DNA from: Thioalkalivibrio sp.
GTDB lineage: Bacteria > Pseudomonadota > Gammaproteobacteria > Ectothiorhodospirales > Ectothiorhodospiraceae
Direction of reading: 5' to 3'
Length of the DNA: 40,780 nucleotides
Assembly (NCBI GenBank): GCA_007116035.1
Contig: SKJG01000032.1
Span: forward strand, 1-40,780
Part shown: in pieces, positions 9,365-17,257 of the stretch
Layout of the letters: every line of letters starts with the position of its first letter
Numbering within the stretch: position 1 is the first letter of the stretch
Notes under the pieces: generated by a model
Seen by the model: the letters and a program-made list of their open reading frames with translations, nothing else
Told to the model about the DNA's origin: nothing
The model's database searches: none
Translations under genes and position numbers: made by a program

Positions 9365-10243
9365 TCAATGCATTCTTTCTACAATGTAACGGGCGAGAAA
9401 ACGAAGCAAATCGGCCTCCCGCCCAAGGGGTTGCAGGTTGTCCAGTCCCTCGTCCACCAGCTGCTGCGCCCGCTTGCGCGAAGCCTCGATCCCCAGCAGG
9501 CTTGGGAAGGTGGCCTTGTTCAACAGTTGGTCGGCCCCGCAGGCCTTGCCGAGCAGCGCGGGGTCGCCTTCGACGTCCAATAGATCGTCGCGGATCTGGA
9601 AGGCCAGGCCAATGCACTCGGCGTAGGTGGAAAGGCGCGCCCGAGTTCCTGCATCGGCATTGCCCGCCGTCGCGGGCAGCAGAACCGAAGCGTGAATCAG
9701 CGCGCCCGTCTTCAGTCGGTGCATCCTTTCCAGGTCCTCGACACTGAGCACCTTGCCCTCGGAAGCCAGATCCATCGCCTGGCCCCCAGCCATGCCGCGC
9801 AGACCGGCAGCGTCGGCCAGGCCGCTCACCAGCGCAAGGCGCAGATCGGGATCGGGGCTGATCGCCTCATCGGCCAATGTCGCAAAGGCCAGTGCCTGCA
9901 GGGCATCCCCGGCGAGAACCGCCAGGGCCTCGCCATACGCTTTGTGGCAGGTAGGCTTGCCGCGGCGCATGTCGTCATCGTCCATGGCCGGCAGGTCGTC
10001 ATGGATCAGCGAGTAGACATGGATCATCTCCAGCGCTGCCGCGATCCGATCCAGCGCGGCTTCCGGCGCCGCGACGGCCTCGCCGGTCGCGTAGACGAGC
10101 AACGGGCGCAGGCGCTTGCCGCCGCCCAGCGTGGAATACCGCATCGCCGCCATCATCTCGGGGACCGGCGTCTGCAACGGATCCAGAAGCCGATCGAGGA
10201 ATGCCTCGATGCGGTTCTGATACGCTTCGATTCGGGTTTTCAC
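9365..10243 (-). CDS. ispA: Farnesyl diphosphate synthase (IspA type)
   Basis: A 292-aa trans-prenyltransferase. The first aspartate-rich motif is HDDLPAMDDDD (about 81-91) and the second is FQIRDDLLD (about 213-221). GGGKRLRP at 40-47 supplies diphosphate-binding residues. It makes geranyl and farnesyl diphosphate. The start is GTG, 15 bp after the xseB stop. The xseB-ispA-dxs order is the classic gammaproteobacterial operon. Confidence 0.95.
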   Translation of the reverse strand: MKTRIEAYQNRIEAFLDRLLDPLQTPVPEMMAAMRYSTLGGGKRLRPLLVYATGEAVAAPEAALDRIAAALEMIHVYSLIHDDLPAMDDDDMRRGKPTCHKAYGEALAVLAGDALQALAFATLADEAISPDPDLRLALVSGLADAAGLRGMAGGQAMDLASEGKVLSVEDLERMHRLKTGALIHASVLLPATAGNADAGTRARLSTYAECIGLAFQIRDDLLDVEGDPALLGKACGADQLLNKATFPSLLGIEASRKRAQQLVDEGLDNLQPLGREADLLRFLARYIVERMH

Positions 10244-10258
10244 GCGTTCGGCAGGCGG

Positions 10259-10546
10259 CTAGAACGGAAAATCATCGGGATCGGCAATATCCGGAACTTT
10301 TGTGGAGTCATTGCGGTCTGATGGCCCGGATGGTGGCGGTTCCGTGCCCTCGATCACGCTCTCGATCCGGCGCTGCGCCTCGTCCAGGGCGCCCTGGCAG
10401 GTTCGGACCAGGTCCATGCCGCGCTGGTATTCCTGCAGCGATTCCTCGAGCGGCAGGTCGCCGGCCTCCATGCGGGCGACCAGCTGTTCCAGGGCGTCCA
10501 TGGCCGCTTCAAAACCGGCTGGAGAATCAGGGGGGGTGGTTGGCAT
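10259..10546 (-). CDS. xseB: Exodeoxyribonuclease VII small subunit
   Basis: A 95-aa protein with the XseB core FEAAMDALEQLVARMEAGDL, then LPLEESLQEYQRGMDLVRTC, an all-helical hairpin that binds the large subunit XseA. The C-terminal tail is acidic and Pro/Ser-rich. It is the first gene of the ispA-dxs-queD operon and is transcribed away from the rubrerythrin gene. xseA is not in the window. Confidence 0.93.
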   Translation of the reverse strand: MPTTPPDSPAGFEAAMDALEQLVARMEAGDLPLEESLQEYQRGMDLVRTCQGALDEAQRRIESVIEGTEPPPSGPSDRNDSTKVPDIADPDDFPF

Positions 10547-10634
10547 GATCTGCGCAGGATTGGAGGAGTCGGAGAAGGTACCGAATCCGAGGCCATCTGG
10601 AAAGGTTTGCCGCGCCGAAGTCCCCCGCCCAAGG

Positions 10635-10690
10635 TTGACATTGGTTTAGACCGAGTCTAAAGTTGCGCCACGGTTTAGACGCAGTCTAAA
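10635..10690 (+). promoter_or_regulatory. Rubrerythrin promoter with two tandem palindromic operators
   Basis: TTGACA at 10635-10640, a 17-bp spacer and TAAAGT at 10658-10663 form a good sigma-70 promoter. A perfect palindrome TTTAGAC-CGA-GTCTAAA (10645-10661) fills the spacer and overlaps the -10. A second copy with the same arms, TTTAGAC-GCA-GTCTAAA, is at 10674-10690, just past the expected start site. Centres are 29 bp apart, near three helical turns, so two dimers would bind the same face. The layout fits repression. The regulator is unknown; a redox- or iron-responsive factor is a guess from the genes controlled. Confidence 0.8.
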
Positions 10691-10763
10691 TACCGTGTCT
10701 GCACACCGCAGACGCCAAAGAGCAGTTTGACGCACAGCAACCCAGTACGAGAGGAGCATCAAG

Positions 10764-11183
10764 ATGGAACTGAAAGGCAGCAAGACCGAGAAGAACCTTC
10801 AGGAAGCCTTTGCCGGCGAATCCCAGGCCAACCGTCGTTACCTGTACTTCGCATCCAAGGCCGACGTGGAAGGCTACAACGACGTCGCCACCGTGTTCCG
10901 TTCCACGGCCGAAGGCGAGACCGGACACGCGCATGGCCACCTCGAGTACCTCGAGTCCTGTGGCGACCCCGCCACCGGCCTGCCGTTCGGCGGCACCGAG
11001 GCCAACCTGAAGACGGCCATCGCCGGCGAGACGCACGAGTACACCGACATGTACCCGGGCATGGCCAAGTCGGCCCGCGATGAAGGCTTCGACGAAATCG
11101 CCGACTGGTTCGAGACTCTGGCCAAGGCGGAGCGTTCCCACGCCAACCGCTTCCAGAAGGCGCTGGATACCCTGAACGCCTGA
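10764..11183 (+). CDS. Rubrerythrin-type diiron protein without rubredoxin domain
   Basis: A 139-aa ferritin-like four-helix protein. Diiron ligands are visible as E19 ([11 protein letters not shown]), E52/H55 ([10 protein letters not shown]), E89 ([15 protein letters not shown]) and E123/H126 ([10 protein letters not shown]). The [13 protein letters not shown] segment is typical of rubrerythrin. It stops right after helix 4, so the C-terminal Cys4 rubredoxin domain is missing, as in sulerythrin/erythrin-type members. Rubrerythrins reduce peroxide, and a version without rubredoxin needs an outside electron donor; the next gene, an Fe-S protein, is a candidate (inference). AGGAGCATCAAG precedes the ATG. 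Confidence 0.94.
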   Translation: MELKGSKTEKNLQEAFAGESQANRRYLYFASKADVEGYNDVATVFRSTAEGETGHAHGHLEYLESCGDPATGLPFGGTEANLKTAIAGETHEYTDMYPGMAKSARDEGFDEIADWFETLAKAERSHANRFQKALDTLNA

Positions 11184-11210
11184 TCGGTTCCAGGGAATGT
11201 GATCGGGCGG

Positions 11211-11226
11211 GGCCGGCTTGCCGGCC
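11211..11226 (+). other. Intercistronic GC hairpin
   Basis: A perfect stem GGCCGG-CTTG-CCGGCC between the rubrerythrin stop and the Fe-S gene start, with no T run. It could stabilise the rubrerythrin message or lower expression of the downstream genes. Confidence 0.5.
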
Positions 11227-11270
11227 TCGTCCCTTGTCAGTGACGACTTCAGGCCCCGTTGGAGGGATTC

Positions 11271-12617
11271 ATGTCCGCGCCCACGCAAAGTAAACGTGAA
11301 GGCAATCTGGAAGCTCCGACCCGCCATCCGCTGGATTGGCAAAACCCCGAATTCTATGACGAAGCCCCGCTCTTCGCCGAGATGGAGCGCGTCTTCGACA
11401 TCTGTCACGGCTGCCGCCGCTGCGTCAGTCTGTGCAATTCCTTTCCCACCCTGTTCGATCTGGTCGACGAGTCGGAGACCCTGGAAGTGGACGGGGTGAA
11501 GAAGGCCGACTACTGGAAGGTGGTCGACCACTGCTACCTCTGCGATCTCTGCTACATGACCAAGTGCCCCTACGTGCCGCCGCATGAGTGGAACGTGGAC
11601 TTTCCGCACCTGATGCTGCGAGCCAAGGCGACGCGCTTCAAGAAGGAGGGTGCCAAGGCGGCGCACAAGCTGATGTCCAGCACCGACATGATCGGTACGC
11701 TGGCCGGAATCCCGGTAGTCGCGCAGACAGTCAACGCCGTGAACAAGACCGGCTTTGCACGCAAGATCCTGGACAAGACGCTGGGCGTGCATCCGGACGC
11801 CAGCCTGCCGAAATATCACAGCAAGAAGGGCCGTGGCCGTGCCACCAAAGCGGCGTCCCCCATCAGCACCCCGGAACCCGTGAACGGCACGACCGGTCGC
11901 GTGGCGCTGTTCGCTACCTGTTACGGCAACTACAACGAGCCGCACATCGTCGAGGACCTGGTCAAGGTCTTCAACCACAACGGCATCGAAGTGACGCTGG
12001 TCGACAAGGAGCAGTGCTGCGGTATGCCCAAGCTCGAACTGGGCGACCTGGAGGCGGTGGCCGCGGCCAAGGATGTCAACGTACCTGCGATGAAGCGCAT
12101 GATCGATCAGGGCTACGATATCGTCGGTCCGGTGCCCTCCTGCGTGCTGATGTTCAAGCAGGAACTGCCGCTGATGTTCCCTGAGGACGGCGACGTGCAG
12201 GCCGTGAAGGGCCGCATCTTCGATCCCTTCGAATACCTGATGGCGCGCCATTCCGGCGGCAAGCTGAAGACCGACTTCCCGCAGCCTCTGGGCAAGATCG
12301 CGTATCACGCCGCATGCCACCTCCGGGTGCAGAACATGGGCCTGAAAACCCGTGACCTGCTCAAGCTCGTGCCGGACACACAGATCGACGTGATCGAGCG
12401 CTGCTCGGGCCACGACGGGACCTACGGCGTGAAGAGCGAGTATTTCGAGACCGCGACGAAGATCTGCCGCCCGGTGGTGACGCGTGTGCAGAAGGCCGAG
12501 GCCGATCACTTCTCCAGTGATTGCCCGATGGCCGGACACATGATCGAGAACGGCCTGAAGGATGGCCGCGAACCCGAGCATCCGCTGACGCTGCTGCGCA
12601 AGGCCTACGGGCTTTAA
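11271..12617 (+). CDS. HdrD/GlpC-like Fe-S protein with CCG domains
   Basis: A 448-aa cytoplasmic protein. Two [4Fe-4S] motifs lie at the N-terminus: C45/C48/C51/C55 (CHGCRRCVSLC) and C88/C91/C94/C99 (CYLCDLCYMTKC). Two cysteine-rich CCG-type domains follow: QCCGMPKLELGD near 250, and HAACHLRVQ with RCSGHDGTYG in the C-terminal third, where the second CCG box reads CSG. This is the heterodisulfide reductase / GlpC layout, used for electron transfer to or from thiols or quinones. No membrane segment is visible. ATG at 11271 has GGAGG five bases upstream. Such genes often sit beside rubrerythrin and DUF3501 genes in Proteobacteria, which suggests an electron donor for rubrerythrin (inference). 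Confidence 0.85.
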   Translation: MSAPTQSKREGNLEAPTRHPLDWQNPEFYDEAPLFAEMERVFDICHGCRRCVSLCNSFPTLFDLVDESETLEVDGVKKADYWKVVDHCYLCDLCYMTKCPYVPPHEWNVDFPHLMLRAKATRFKKEGAKAAHKLMSSTDMIGTLAGIPVVAQTVNAVNKTGFARKILDKTLGVHPDASLPKYHSKKGRGRATKAASPISTPEPVNGTTGRVALFATCYGNYNEPHIVEDLVKVFNHNGIEVTLVDKEQCCGMPKLELGDLEAVAAAKDVNVPAMKRMIDQGYDIVGPVPSCVLMFKQELPLMFPEDGDVQAVKGRIFDPFEYLMARHSGGKLKTDFPQPLGKIAYHAACHLRVQNMGLKTRDLLKLVPDTQIDVIERCSGHDGTYGVKSEYFETATKICRPVVTRVQKAEADHFSSDCPMAGHMIENGLKDGREPEHPLTLLRKAYGL

Positions 12618-12633
12618 CGTGAAAGCGAGAAAC

Positions 12634-12663
12634 GTCGCGTTACGCCCTTTGGGCTAACCCGAC
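12634..12663. repeat. REP-like hairpin
   Basis: GTCGCGTTACGCCC-TTT-GGGCTAACCCGAC, an imperfect palindrome in the 126-bp gap between the Fe-S gene and the EncFtn-like gene. It resembles the GTCGGGTTA-type extragenic palindromes seen in many gammaproteobacteria. No T run directly follows, although TTTTTC occurs about 15 bp later. Confidence 0.65.
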
Positions 12664-12743
12664 TTGCAGGTTGCGGTTTTTCTTCGTCAGGGTTGGCGCA
12701 GAGCCATGAGAGTCAGACGAACCCAAAACAAGGAGAGCTCATC

Positions 12744-13046
12744 ATGTCGAGTGATGGATATCACGAGCCGGTAGAGGAATTGAGCGACGAGAGCCGGGAG
12801 ATGCACCGCGCGATCGTGTCGCTGATGGAGGAACTCGAGGCCGTCGACTGGTATCAGCAGCGTGTCGATGCCTGCAAGGATCCCGAACTGAAGGCGATCC
12901 TCGCGCACAATCGCGACGAGGAGATCGAGCACGCCGCAATGGTGCTGGAGTGGATCCGGCGCAAGAACAAGGTGTTCGACAAGGAACTCCGGGAGAACCT
13001 GTTCTCCGACAAGGACTACACCGATATCGGACACCACGATCATTGA
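12744..13046 (+). CDS. Encapsulated-ferritin-like (EncFtn family) protein, apparently without encapsulin
   Basis: A 100-aa two-helix ferritin-like protein. Residues 21-70 follow the EncFtn core closely: HRAIVSLMEELEAVDWYQQR and AILAHNRDEEIEHAAMVLEW. By alignment to the Rhodospirillum rubrum protein (recalled, not computed), ferroxidase ligands E32, E62 and H65 correspond to E30, E60 and H63 here, and entry-site residues E31, E34 and W38 to E29, E32 and W36. The family forms annular decamers that oxidise Fe(II) and are normally packed in an encapsulin shell by a C-terminal peptide. Here the protein ends about 20 residues after the second helix (KDYTDIGHHDH) with no such tail, and no shell gene is nearby. 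A strong AGGAGAG precedes the ATG. Confidence 0.88.
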   Translation: MSSDGYHEPVEELSDESREMHRAIVSLMEELEAVDWYQQRVDACKDPELKAILAHNRDEEIEHAAMVLEWIRRKNKVFDKELRENLFSDKDYTDIGHHDH

Positions 13047-13086
13047 CCGCCCCGCGTCCCGGGGCAGTAACGAACTGGAGGCAAGT

Positions 13087-13680
13087 GTGAGCAAACTCAG
13101 CCGAGAAGACCTGTTTTCCCTGGAGATGTACTCGGAGATGCGACCCGGCTTCCGGGCCGAGATCATGCAGCACAAGAAGAACCGCGTGCTGCAGGTGGGG
13201 CCGAACGTGACCCTGCATTTCGAGGATCGCAAGACCATGCTGTACCAGGTACAGGAGATGCTGCGGGCCGAAAAGATTTTCGACGCAGCGGGCATCCAGG
13301 AGGAACTGGACGCCTACAATCCGCTGATTCCGGACGGCAGCAACTGGAAGGCCACGATGATGGTCGAATTCCCCGATATCGACGAGCGCAAGGTCGGGCT
13401 CTCCCGGCTGATCGGCATCGAGGACCGGACCTACGTTCAGGTCGATGGCTTCGAGAAGGTCCACCCCATTTCCGACGAAGATCTGGAGCGGGACACCGAG
13501 GACAAGACGTCTTCGGTGCATTTCCTGCGCTTCGAGTTGAGCGCGGACATGGTGTCCGCGGTGAAGAGCGGGGCCGCCATTGCCGTCGGTATTGACCACG
13601 AGAACTACACGCACCGGGTCGACGCCGTGCCCCCCGCCACGCGTGATTCCCTCGCGGCGGATCTTGCCACGGTCAACTGA
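13087..13680 (+). CDS. DUF3501 family protein
   Basis: A 197-aa soluble protein beginning LSREDLFSLEMYSEMRPGFR, followed by HKKNRVLQVGPNVTLHFEDR and, near the end, a segment with VGIDHENY. These match my recollection of DUF3501. The family has no established function but repeatedly occurs beside rubrerythrin and an HdrD-like Fe-S gene, as here. The start is GTG with GGAG seven bases upstream. No cysteines, signal peptide or membrane helices are visible. A short hairpin (CCGGC/GCCGG, 13681-13697) lies between its stop and the convergent radA stop and may limit read-through. Confidence 0.8.
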   Translation: MSKLSREDLFSLEMYSEMRPGFRAEIMQHKKNRVLQVGPNVTLHFEDRKTMLYQVQEMLRAEKIFDAAGIQEELDAYNPLIPDGSNWKATMMVEFPDIDERKVGLSRLIGIEDRTYVQVDGFEKVHPISDEDLERDTEDKTSSVHFLRFELSADMVSAVKSGAAIAVGIDHENYTHRVDAVPPATRDSLAADLATVN

Positions 13681-13704
13681 CCGGCAGCCCTCGCCGGAAC
13701 GCGA

Positions 13705-15057
13705 TCAAAGCAGATCCAGGGCGTCCGACAGGTGTTCGACGGGGTGGATCTCCATGCCTTCGATGCGTCGGCGGATCCGGTTGCCCGCCGGGATGATTGC
13801 GCGCGTCAGGCCGTGCTTGGCCGCCTCGGAAAGGCGTTCCTCGCCGTTGGGCACTGGGCGCACCTCGCCGGACAGGCCGATCTCGCCAAAGCAGACGAGG
13901 TCCAGACCCAGTGGCCGGTCGCGCAGCGACGACATTGCGGCCACCAGCATCGGCAGGTCGGCCGCGGTCTCAGAGACCCGGACCCCGCCCACCACGTTGA
14001 TGAAGACGTCCTGATCGAACAGCGCGATGGCTCCGTGGCGGCTGAGCACCGCGAGCAGCATGATCAGGCGGTTCTGCTCCAAGCCCAAGGTGACCCGGCG
14101 CGGCTGCGGCGCGTGGCTCTCCGCGACCAGCGCCTGCACCTCGACCAGGAGCGGGCGCGTGCCTTCGCGCGTGACCATCACTACGCTACCCGAGACCGGG
14201 CGACTGTGACGCGACAGGAAGATCGCCGAGGGGTTGGCGACCGGTTTCAGACCGTCCTCCTGCATTGCAAAGACACCCAGTTCGTTGACCGCTCCGAAGC
14301 GGTTCTTCACGGCGCGCAGCATCCGGTAGCGCCCGCCGGGGTCGCCCTCGAAATACAGCACGGTGTCGACCATGTGTTCCAGCACCCGGGGACCCGCGAT
14401 CTGTCCGTCTTTGGTCACGTGCCCGACCAGGATCACCGTGATGCCACGCTGCTTCGCCAGGCGGACCAGCGATGCGGCACTCTCGCGCACCTGCGACACC
14501 GACCCTGGGGCGGATTGCAGCGCGGCCGTGTAGAGAGTCTGGATGGAGTCGATGACCAGCACCAGTGGACGCTCGCGCTCGGCGGTGGCGATGATGTTCT
14601 CGACCTGGGTCTCGGTCAGCAGGCGCAGGCCGGAGACGTCGAGACCGAGCCGGTGGCCCCGCAGGCTCACCTGCTGCGCAGACTCCTCGCCGGTCACGTA
14701 AAGGGTCTGCTCGGCGGGGAGCAGCGCCAGCACCTGCAGCAGCAGGGTGGACTTGCCGATGCCGGGGTCACCCCCGATCAGGACCACCGAGCCCGTGACC
14801 AGCCCTCCGCCCAGACTGCGGTCCAGTTCGGAAATCCGGGTGGAGATGCGCGGGATCTCCGTCGCCGGCAGATCCCCCAGGCGCGTGATGCGCGCTGCCT
14901 CGCCGGCATAGCCCCCGGCCCGCGGACCTTGCGCGGCGGCACTGGGTTGCAGTTCCTCCATGCTGTTCCAGGCGCCGCAGTCGCCGCACTGCCCGGACCA
15001 CTTCGGACTCACCGCGCCGCAGTCGCGGCAGACGTACTGCAGCTTGGCCTTCGCCAT
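13705..15057 (-). CDS. radA: DNA repair protein RadA
   Basis: A 450-aa RecA-like branch-migration ATPase. Zinc finger C10/C13/C24/C27 (CRDCG and CGDCG) comes first. Walker A GGDPGIGKST is near 95-104, the RadA-specific KNRFG motif lies in the middle (AVKNRFGAVNELGVF), and the C-terminal Lon-protease-like domain follows (LDLVCFGEIGLSGEVRPV). The ATG at 15057 overlaps the stop of the upstream CorC gene (TGATG), so translation is probably coupled; the frame continues upstream but the zinc-finger start is the natural one. Confidence 0.97.
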   Translation of the reverse strand: MAKAKLQYVCRDCGAVSPKWSGQCGDCGAWNSMEELQPSAAAQGPRAGGYAGEAARITRLGDLPATEIPRISTRISELDRSLGGGLVTGSVVLIGGDPGIGKSTLLLQVLALLPAEQTLYVTGEESAQQVSLRGHRLGLDVSGLRLLTETQVENIIATAERERPLVLVIDSIQTLYTAALQSAPGSVSQVRESAASLVRLAKQRGITVILVGHVTKDGQIAGPRVLEHMVDTVLYFEGDPGGRYRMLRAVKNRFGAVNELGVFAMQEDGLKPVANPSAIFLSRHSRPVSGSVVMVTREGTRPLLVEVQALVAESHAPQPRRVTLGLEQNRLIMLLAVLSRHGAIALFDQDVFINVVGGVRVSETAADLPMLVAAMSSLRDRPLGLDLVCFGEIGLSGEVRPVPNGEERLSEAAKHGLTRAIIPAGNRIRRRIEGMEIHPVEHLSDALDLL

Positions 15058-16337
15058 CAGGAGTCGCCCCCCTGGCCCGGCGACCACGGGGGCGGGATGC
15101 GGACGGTGCGGACGGTATTGTTCTTGATCTGGATGATGTCCATCACCACCCCGTCGATCCGGACGCTGGCCGCAGCCTCCGGTATGTCCTCGAGGTGCTC
15201 GACGATCAGACCGCTCAGGGTCTTCGGCCCGTCCACCGGCAATTTGAGCCCCAGCGCGCGGTTCAGTTCGCGCAGGTGGATGCCGCCATCGACGACCACG
15301 CTCCCGTCGATTTGGCGCAGCACCTCGTCACCCATGGTCGGCGAGTCCGTGGTGAACTCGCCGACGATCTCCTCCAGCAGATCCTCCAGCGTGACCAGTC
15401 CCTCGATGTCACCGTATTCGTCCACGACCAGCCCGATCCGCTGCTTCTGCTTCTGGAAGTTGATCAGCTGCCGGTTCAGGGCCGTGCCCTCGGGGATGAA
15501 GTACGGGGGCGTGATGACCTGGCGCAGGTCCTCCGGCGTGAACGACTCCCGGTAGGCCAGTGGCAGGATGTCGCGCATGTGCACGAAACCCAGGACCCGG
15601 TCCAGCTCGCCCTCGATCACCGGCAGCCGGGTGAAGCTGCCACTGAGGATCTGCTCCAGTACATCGTTCCAGTCCTCATCCAGGTCCAGGACCACGATCT
15701 CGTTGCGGGGAATCATGATGTCCTCGACGGTCGTGCGTTCGAGATCGAGCAGGTTGACCAGCATGCGCTGGTGCTTGGCGGGGATCAGCGCGCCGGCCTC
15801 GGTCACCACGGAGCGCAGTTCATCCGCGGTCAGGGCAGCGCGCTGGCGATCATCCATGCGGATCCCAAGCAGGCGCAGTACGCCGTTCGCGAGCAGGTTG
15901 ATCACGTAGACCACCGGCCAGAGAACCCGCAACAGCCCGGTGTAGATCCAGGCCGCCGGGTAGGCGATCCGCTCGCTGTGGAGCGCCGCCACCGTTTTTG
16001 GCGCGGTCTCGGCGAAGATCAGCAGCGCAAGGGTCAGCAGGCCCGTCGCAATCGCGATCCCGGGGTCGCCGAACAGCCGCCAGCCGATGAAGGTGGCGAT
16101 CTGGGTGATCAGGATGTTGACGAAATTGTTGCCCAGCAGGATCAGCCCGATCAGGCGGTCCGGGCGCTCCAGCAGGCGCGCGGCCAGCTGGGCGCCCAGG
16201 TGACCCTGCTGTGCCTTGTGCCGCATGCGGTAGCGGTTCAGGGCCATCAGGGCGGTCTCCGAACCCGAGAAGAAGGCCGAGAGCAGGAACAGCAGGAACA
16301 GGGCGCCGAACAGCGCGGCTATTGGAATGTCATGCAA
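15057..16337 (-). CDS. CNNM/CorC (HlyC) family transporter-associated protein
   Basis: A 426-aa membrane protein. An N-terminal CNNM domain with about four transmembrane segments (residues 1-190; SAFFSGSETALMALNRYR is diagnostic) is followed by a CBS pair (about 205-330, containing EDIMIPRNEIVVLD and GLVTLEDLLEEIVGEF) and a C-terminal CorC_HlyC domain (to about 420). Family members are linked to Mg2+/Co2+ efflux or resistance. No ATG fits; the family usually starts MxDIP, which matches a TTG codon here (TTG CAT GAC ATT CCA), so TTG is called as start with no clear ribosome-binding site. It lies 25 bp after the CcsA-family gene and overlaps radA. Confidence 0.92.
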   Translation of the reverse strand: MHDIPIAALFGALFLLFLLSAFFSGSETALMALNRYRMRHKAQQGHLGAQLAARLLERPDRLIGLILLGNNFVNILITQIATFIGWRLFGDPGIAIATGLLTLALLIFAETAPKTVAALHSERIAYPAAWIYTGLLRVLWPVVYVINLLANGVLRLLGIRMDDRQRAALTADELRSVVTEAGALIPAKHQRMLVNLLDLERTTVEDIMIPRNEIVVLDLDEDWNDVLEQILSGSFTRLPVIEGELDRVLGFVHMRDILPLAYRESFTPEDLRQVITPPYFIPEGTALNRQLINFQKQKQRIGLVVDEYGDIEGLVTLEDLLEEIVGEFTTDSPTMGDEVLRQIDGSVVVDGGIHLRELNRALGLKLPVDGPKTLSGLIVEHLEDIPEAAASVRIDGVVMDIIQIKNNTVRTVRIPPPWSPGQGGDS

Positions 16338-16362
16338 GGGCGGGTACCGTGCTGGAGGCGCA

Positions 16363-17163
16363 TCAGACGCGCTGCAGGATGACTTCCAGCACCAGCTTGG
16401 AGCCGAAATAGGCCAGCACCAGGCTGACGAAGCCGCCAGTCGTCCAGGCCAGGGCCCGGGTGCCGCGCCAGCCAAAGCGCCAGCGTCCGATCAGCAGTAC
16501 CGAGAACATCACCCAGGCCAGGATCGACAGCACCGACTTGTGTACCAGGTGCTGCGCGAACAGGTCCTCGAGGAAGATCATGCCGCTGGCGAGGCTCAGG
16601 GTGAGGAACACCCAGCCGACGAAGATCATCCGGAACAGCCACATCTCCATCGAGAACAGCGGTGGCAGGTAGCGCACGATGCCCTTGGTGTGGTGCTCGT
16701 GCAGGGCCTTGTGCTGTGCGGTCATCACCGCGGCCTGCACGGTCGCCAGCGCGAGGAAGGCCCAGCCCAGAGCCGCCAGCATGATGTGGATCCCGACATA
16801 GGGGGTGGTCGCGACCCGTCTGCCATCGTCGCAGGTGAGCGCGACCAGCAGCGCCAGCGCCGTCAACGGCAGTACGATCACGCCCATGATTGCCAGCGGA
16901 TGACGCAGCGCTGCCAGCCACAGCAGGACCGCGACCAGCCAGAGGGCGGCCGCGAGCGCGTTGCCCAGGCAGAGATTCGGACCCAGGTCCGTCATGACCA
17001 GTTGCGACAGGGCCGCCAGGTGTACCGCCAGAGCCAGCGCCCAGGTGATCAGCGGCCCGCGCGGTTGCGCCGGCGCGGGCGGCTGCAGGCGCGCGGATGC
17101 GACCAGGTAACCCGTGGTCAGGAGATAGAGGAAGATCGCGACGAGGCCGATGGCAATGCTCAT
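16363..17163 (-). CDS. CcsA-family cytochrome c assembly protein (YpjD-like)
   Basis: A 266-aa integral membrane protein with about eight hydrophobic helices. The C-terminal half carries the CcsA/CcmC-type features: paired histidines on helices (PYVGIHIMLAALGWAFLA and FAQHLVHKSVLSILAWV) and the segment PLFSMEMWLFRMIFVGWVF. The usual WWD motif is not complete (heme-handling Trp residues appear in ILAWVMFSVLLIGRWRFGW). Proteins of this YpjD/CorE type often sit next to ffh, as here, divergently. The true role (heme export or another one) is not settled for the family. Confidence 0.87.
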   Translation of the reverse strand: MSIAIGLVAIFLYLLTTGYLVASARLQPPAPAQPRGPLITWALALAVHLAALSQLVMTDLGPNLCLGNALAAALWLVAVLLWLAALRHPLAIMGVIVLPLTALALLVALTCDDGRRVATTPYVGIHIMLAALGWAFLALATVQAAVMTAQHKALHEHHTKGIVRYLPPLFSMEMWLFRMIFVGWVFLTLSLASGMIFLEDLFAQHLVHKSVLSILAWVMFSVLLIGRWRFGWRGTRALAWTTGGFVSLVLAYFGSKLVLEVILQRV

Positions 17164-17257
17164 GGTGCACGATTATCCACGCATCGTGCCGACAATGCAC
17201 CGCGGGTGCCGGTGCAGGTACACTGCCCCGGTATTGGCAACGGTTTCAGGAGCAGAC

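Noticed and set aside
10686-12581. 631-codon open frame on the minus strand across the rubrerythrin and Fe-S genes
   Set aside because: It is antisense to two well-supported genes, His/Val/Leu-rich with no recognisable domain, and explained by GC-rich codon bias.
12744-13680. DUF3501 as the missing encapsulin
   Set aside because: At 197 aa it is too short for an HK97-fold shell protein (about 260-280 aa) and lacks any recognisable encapsulin motif.
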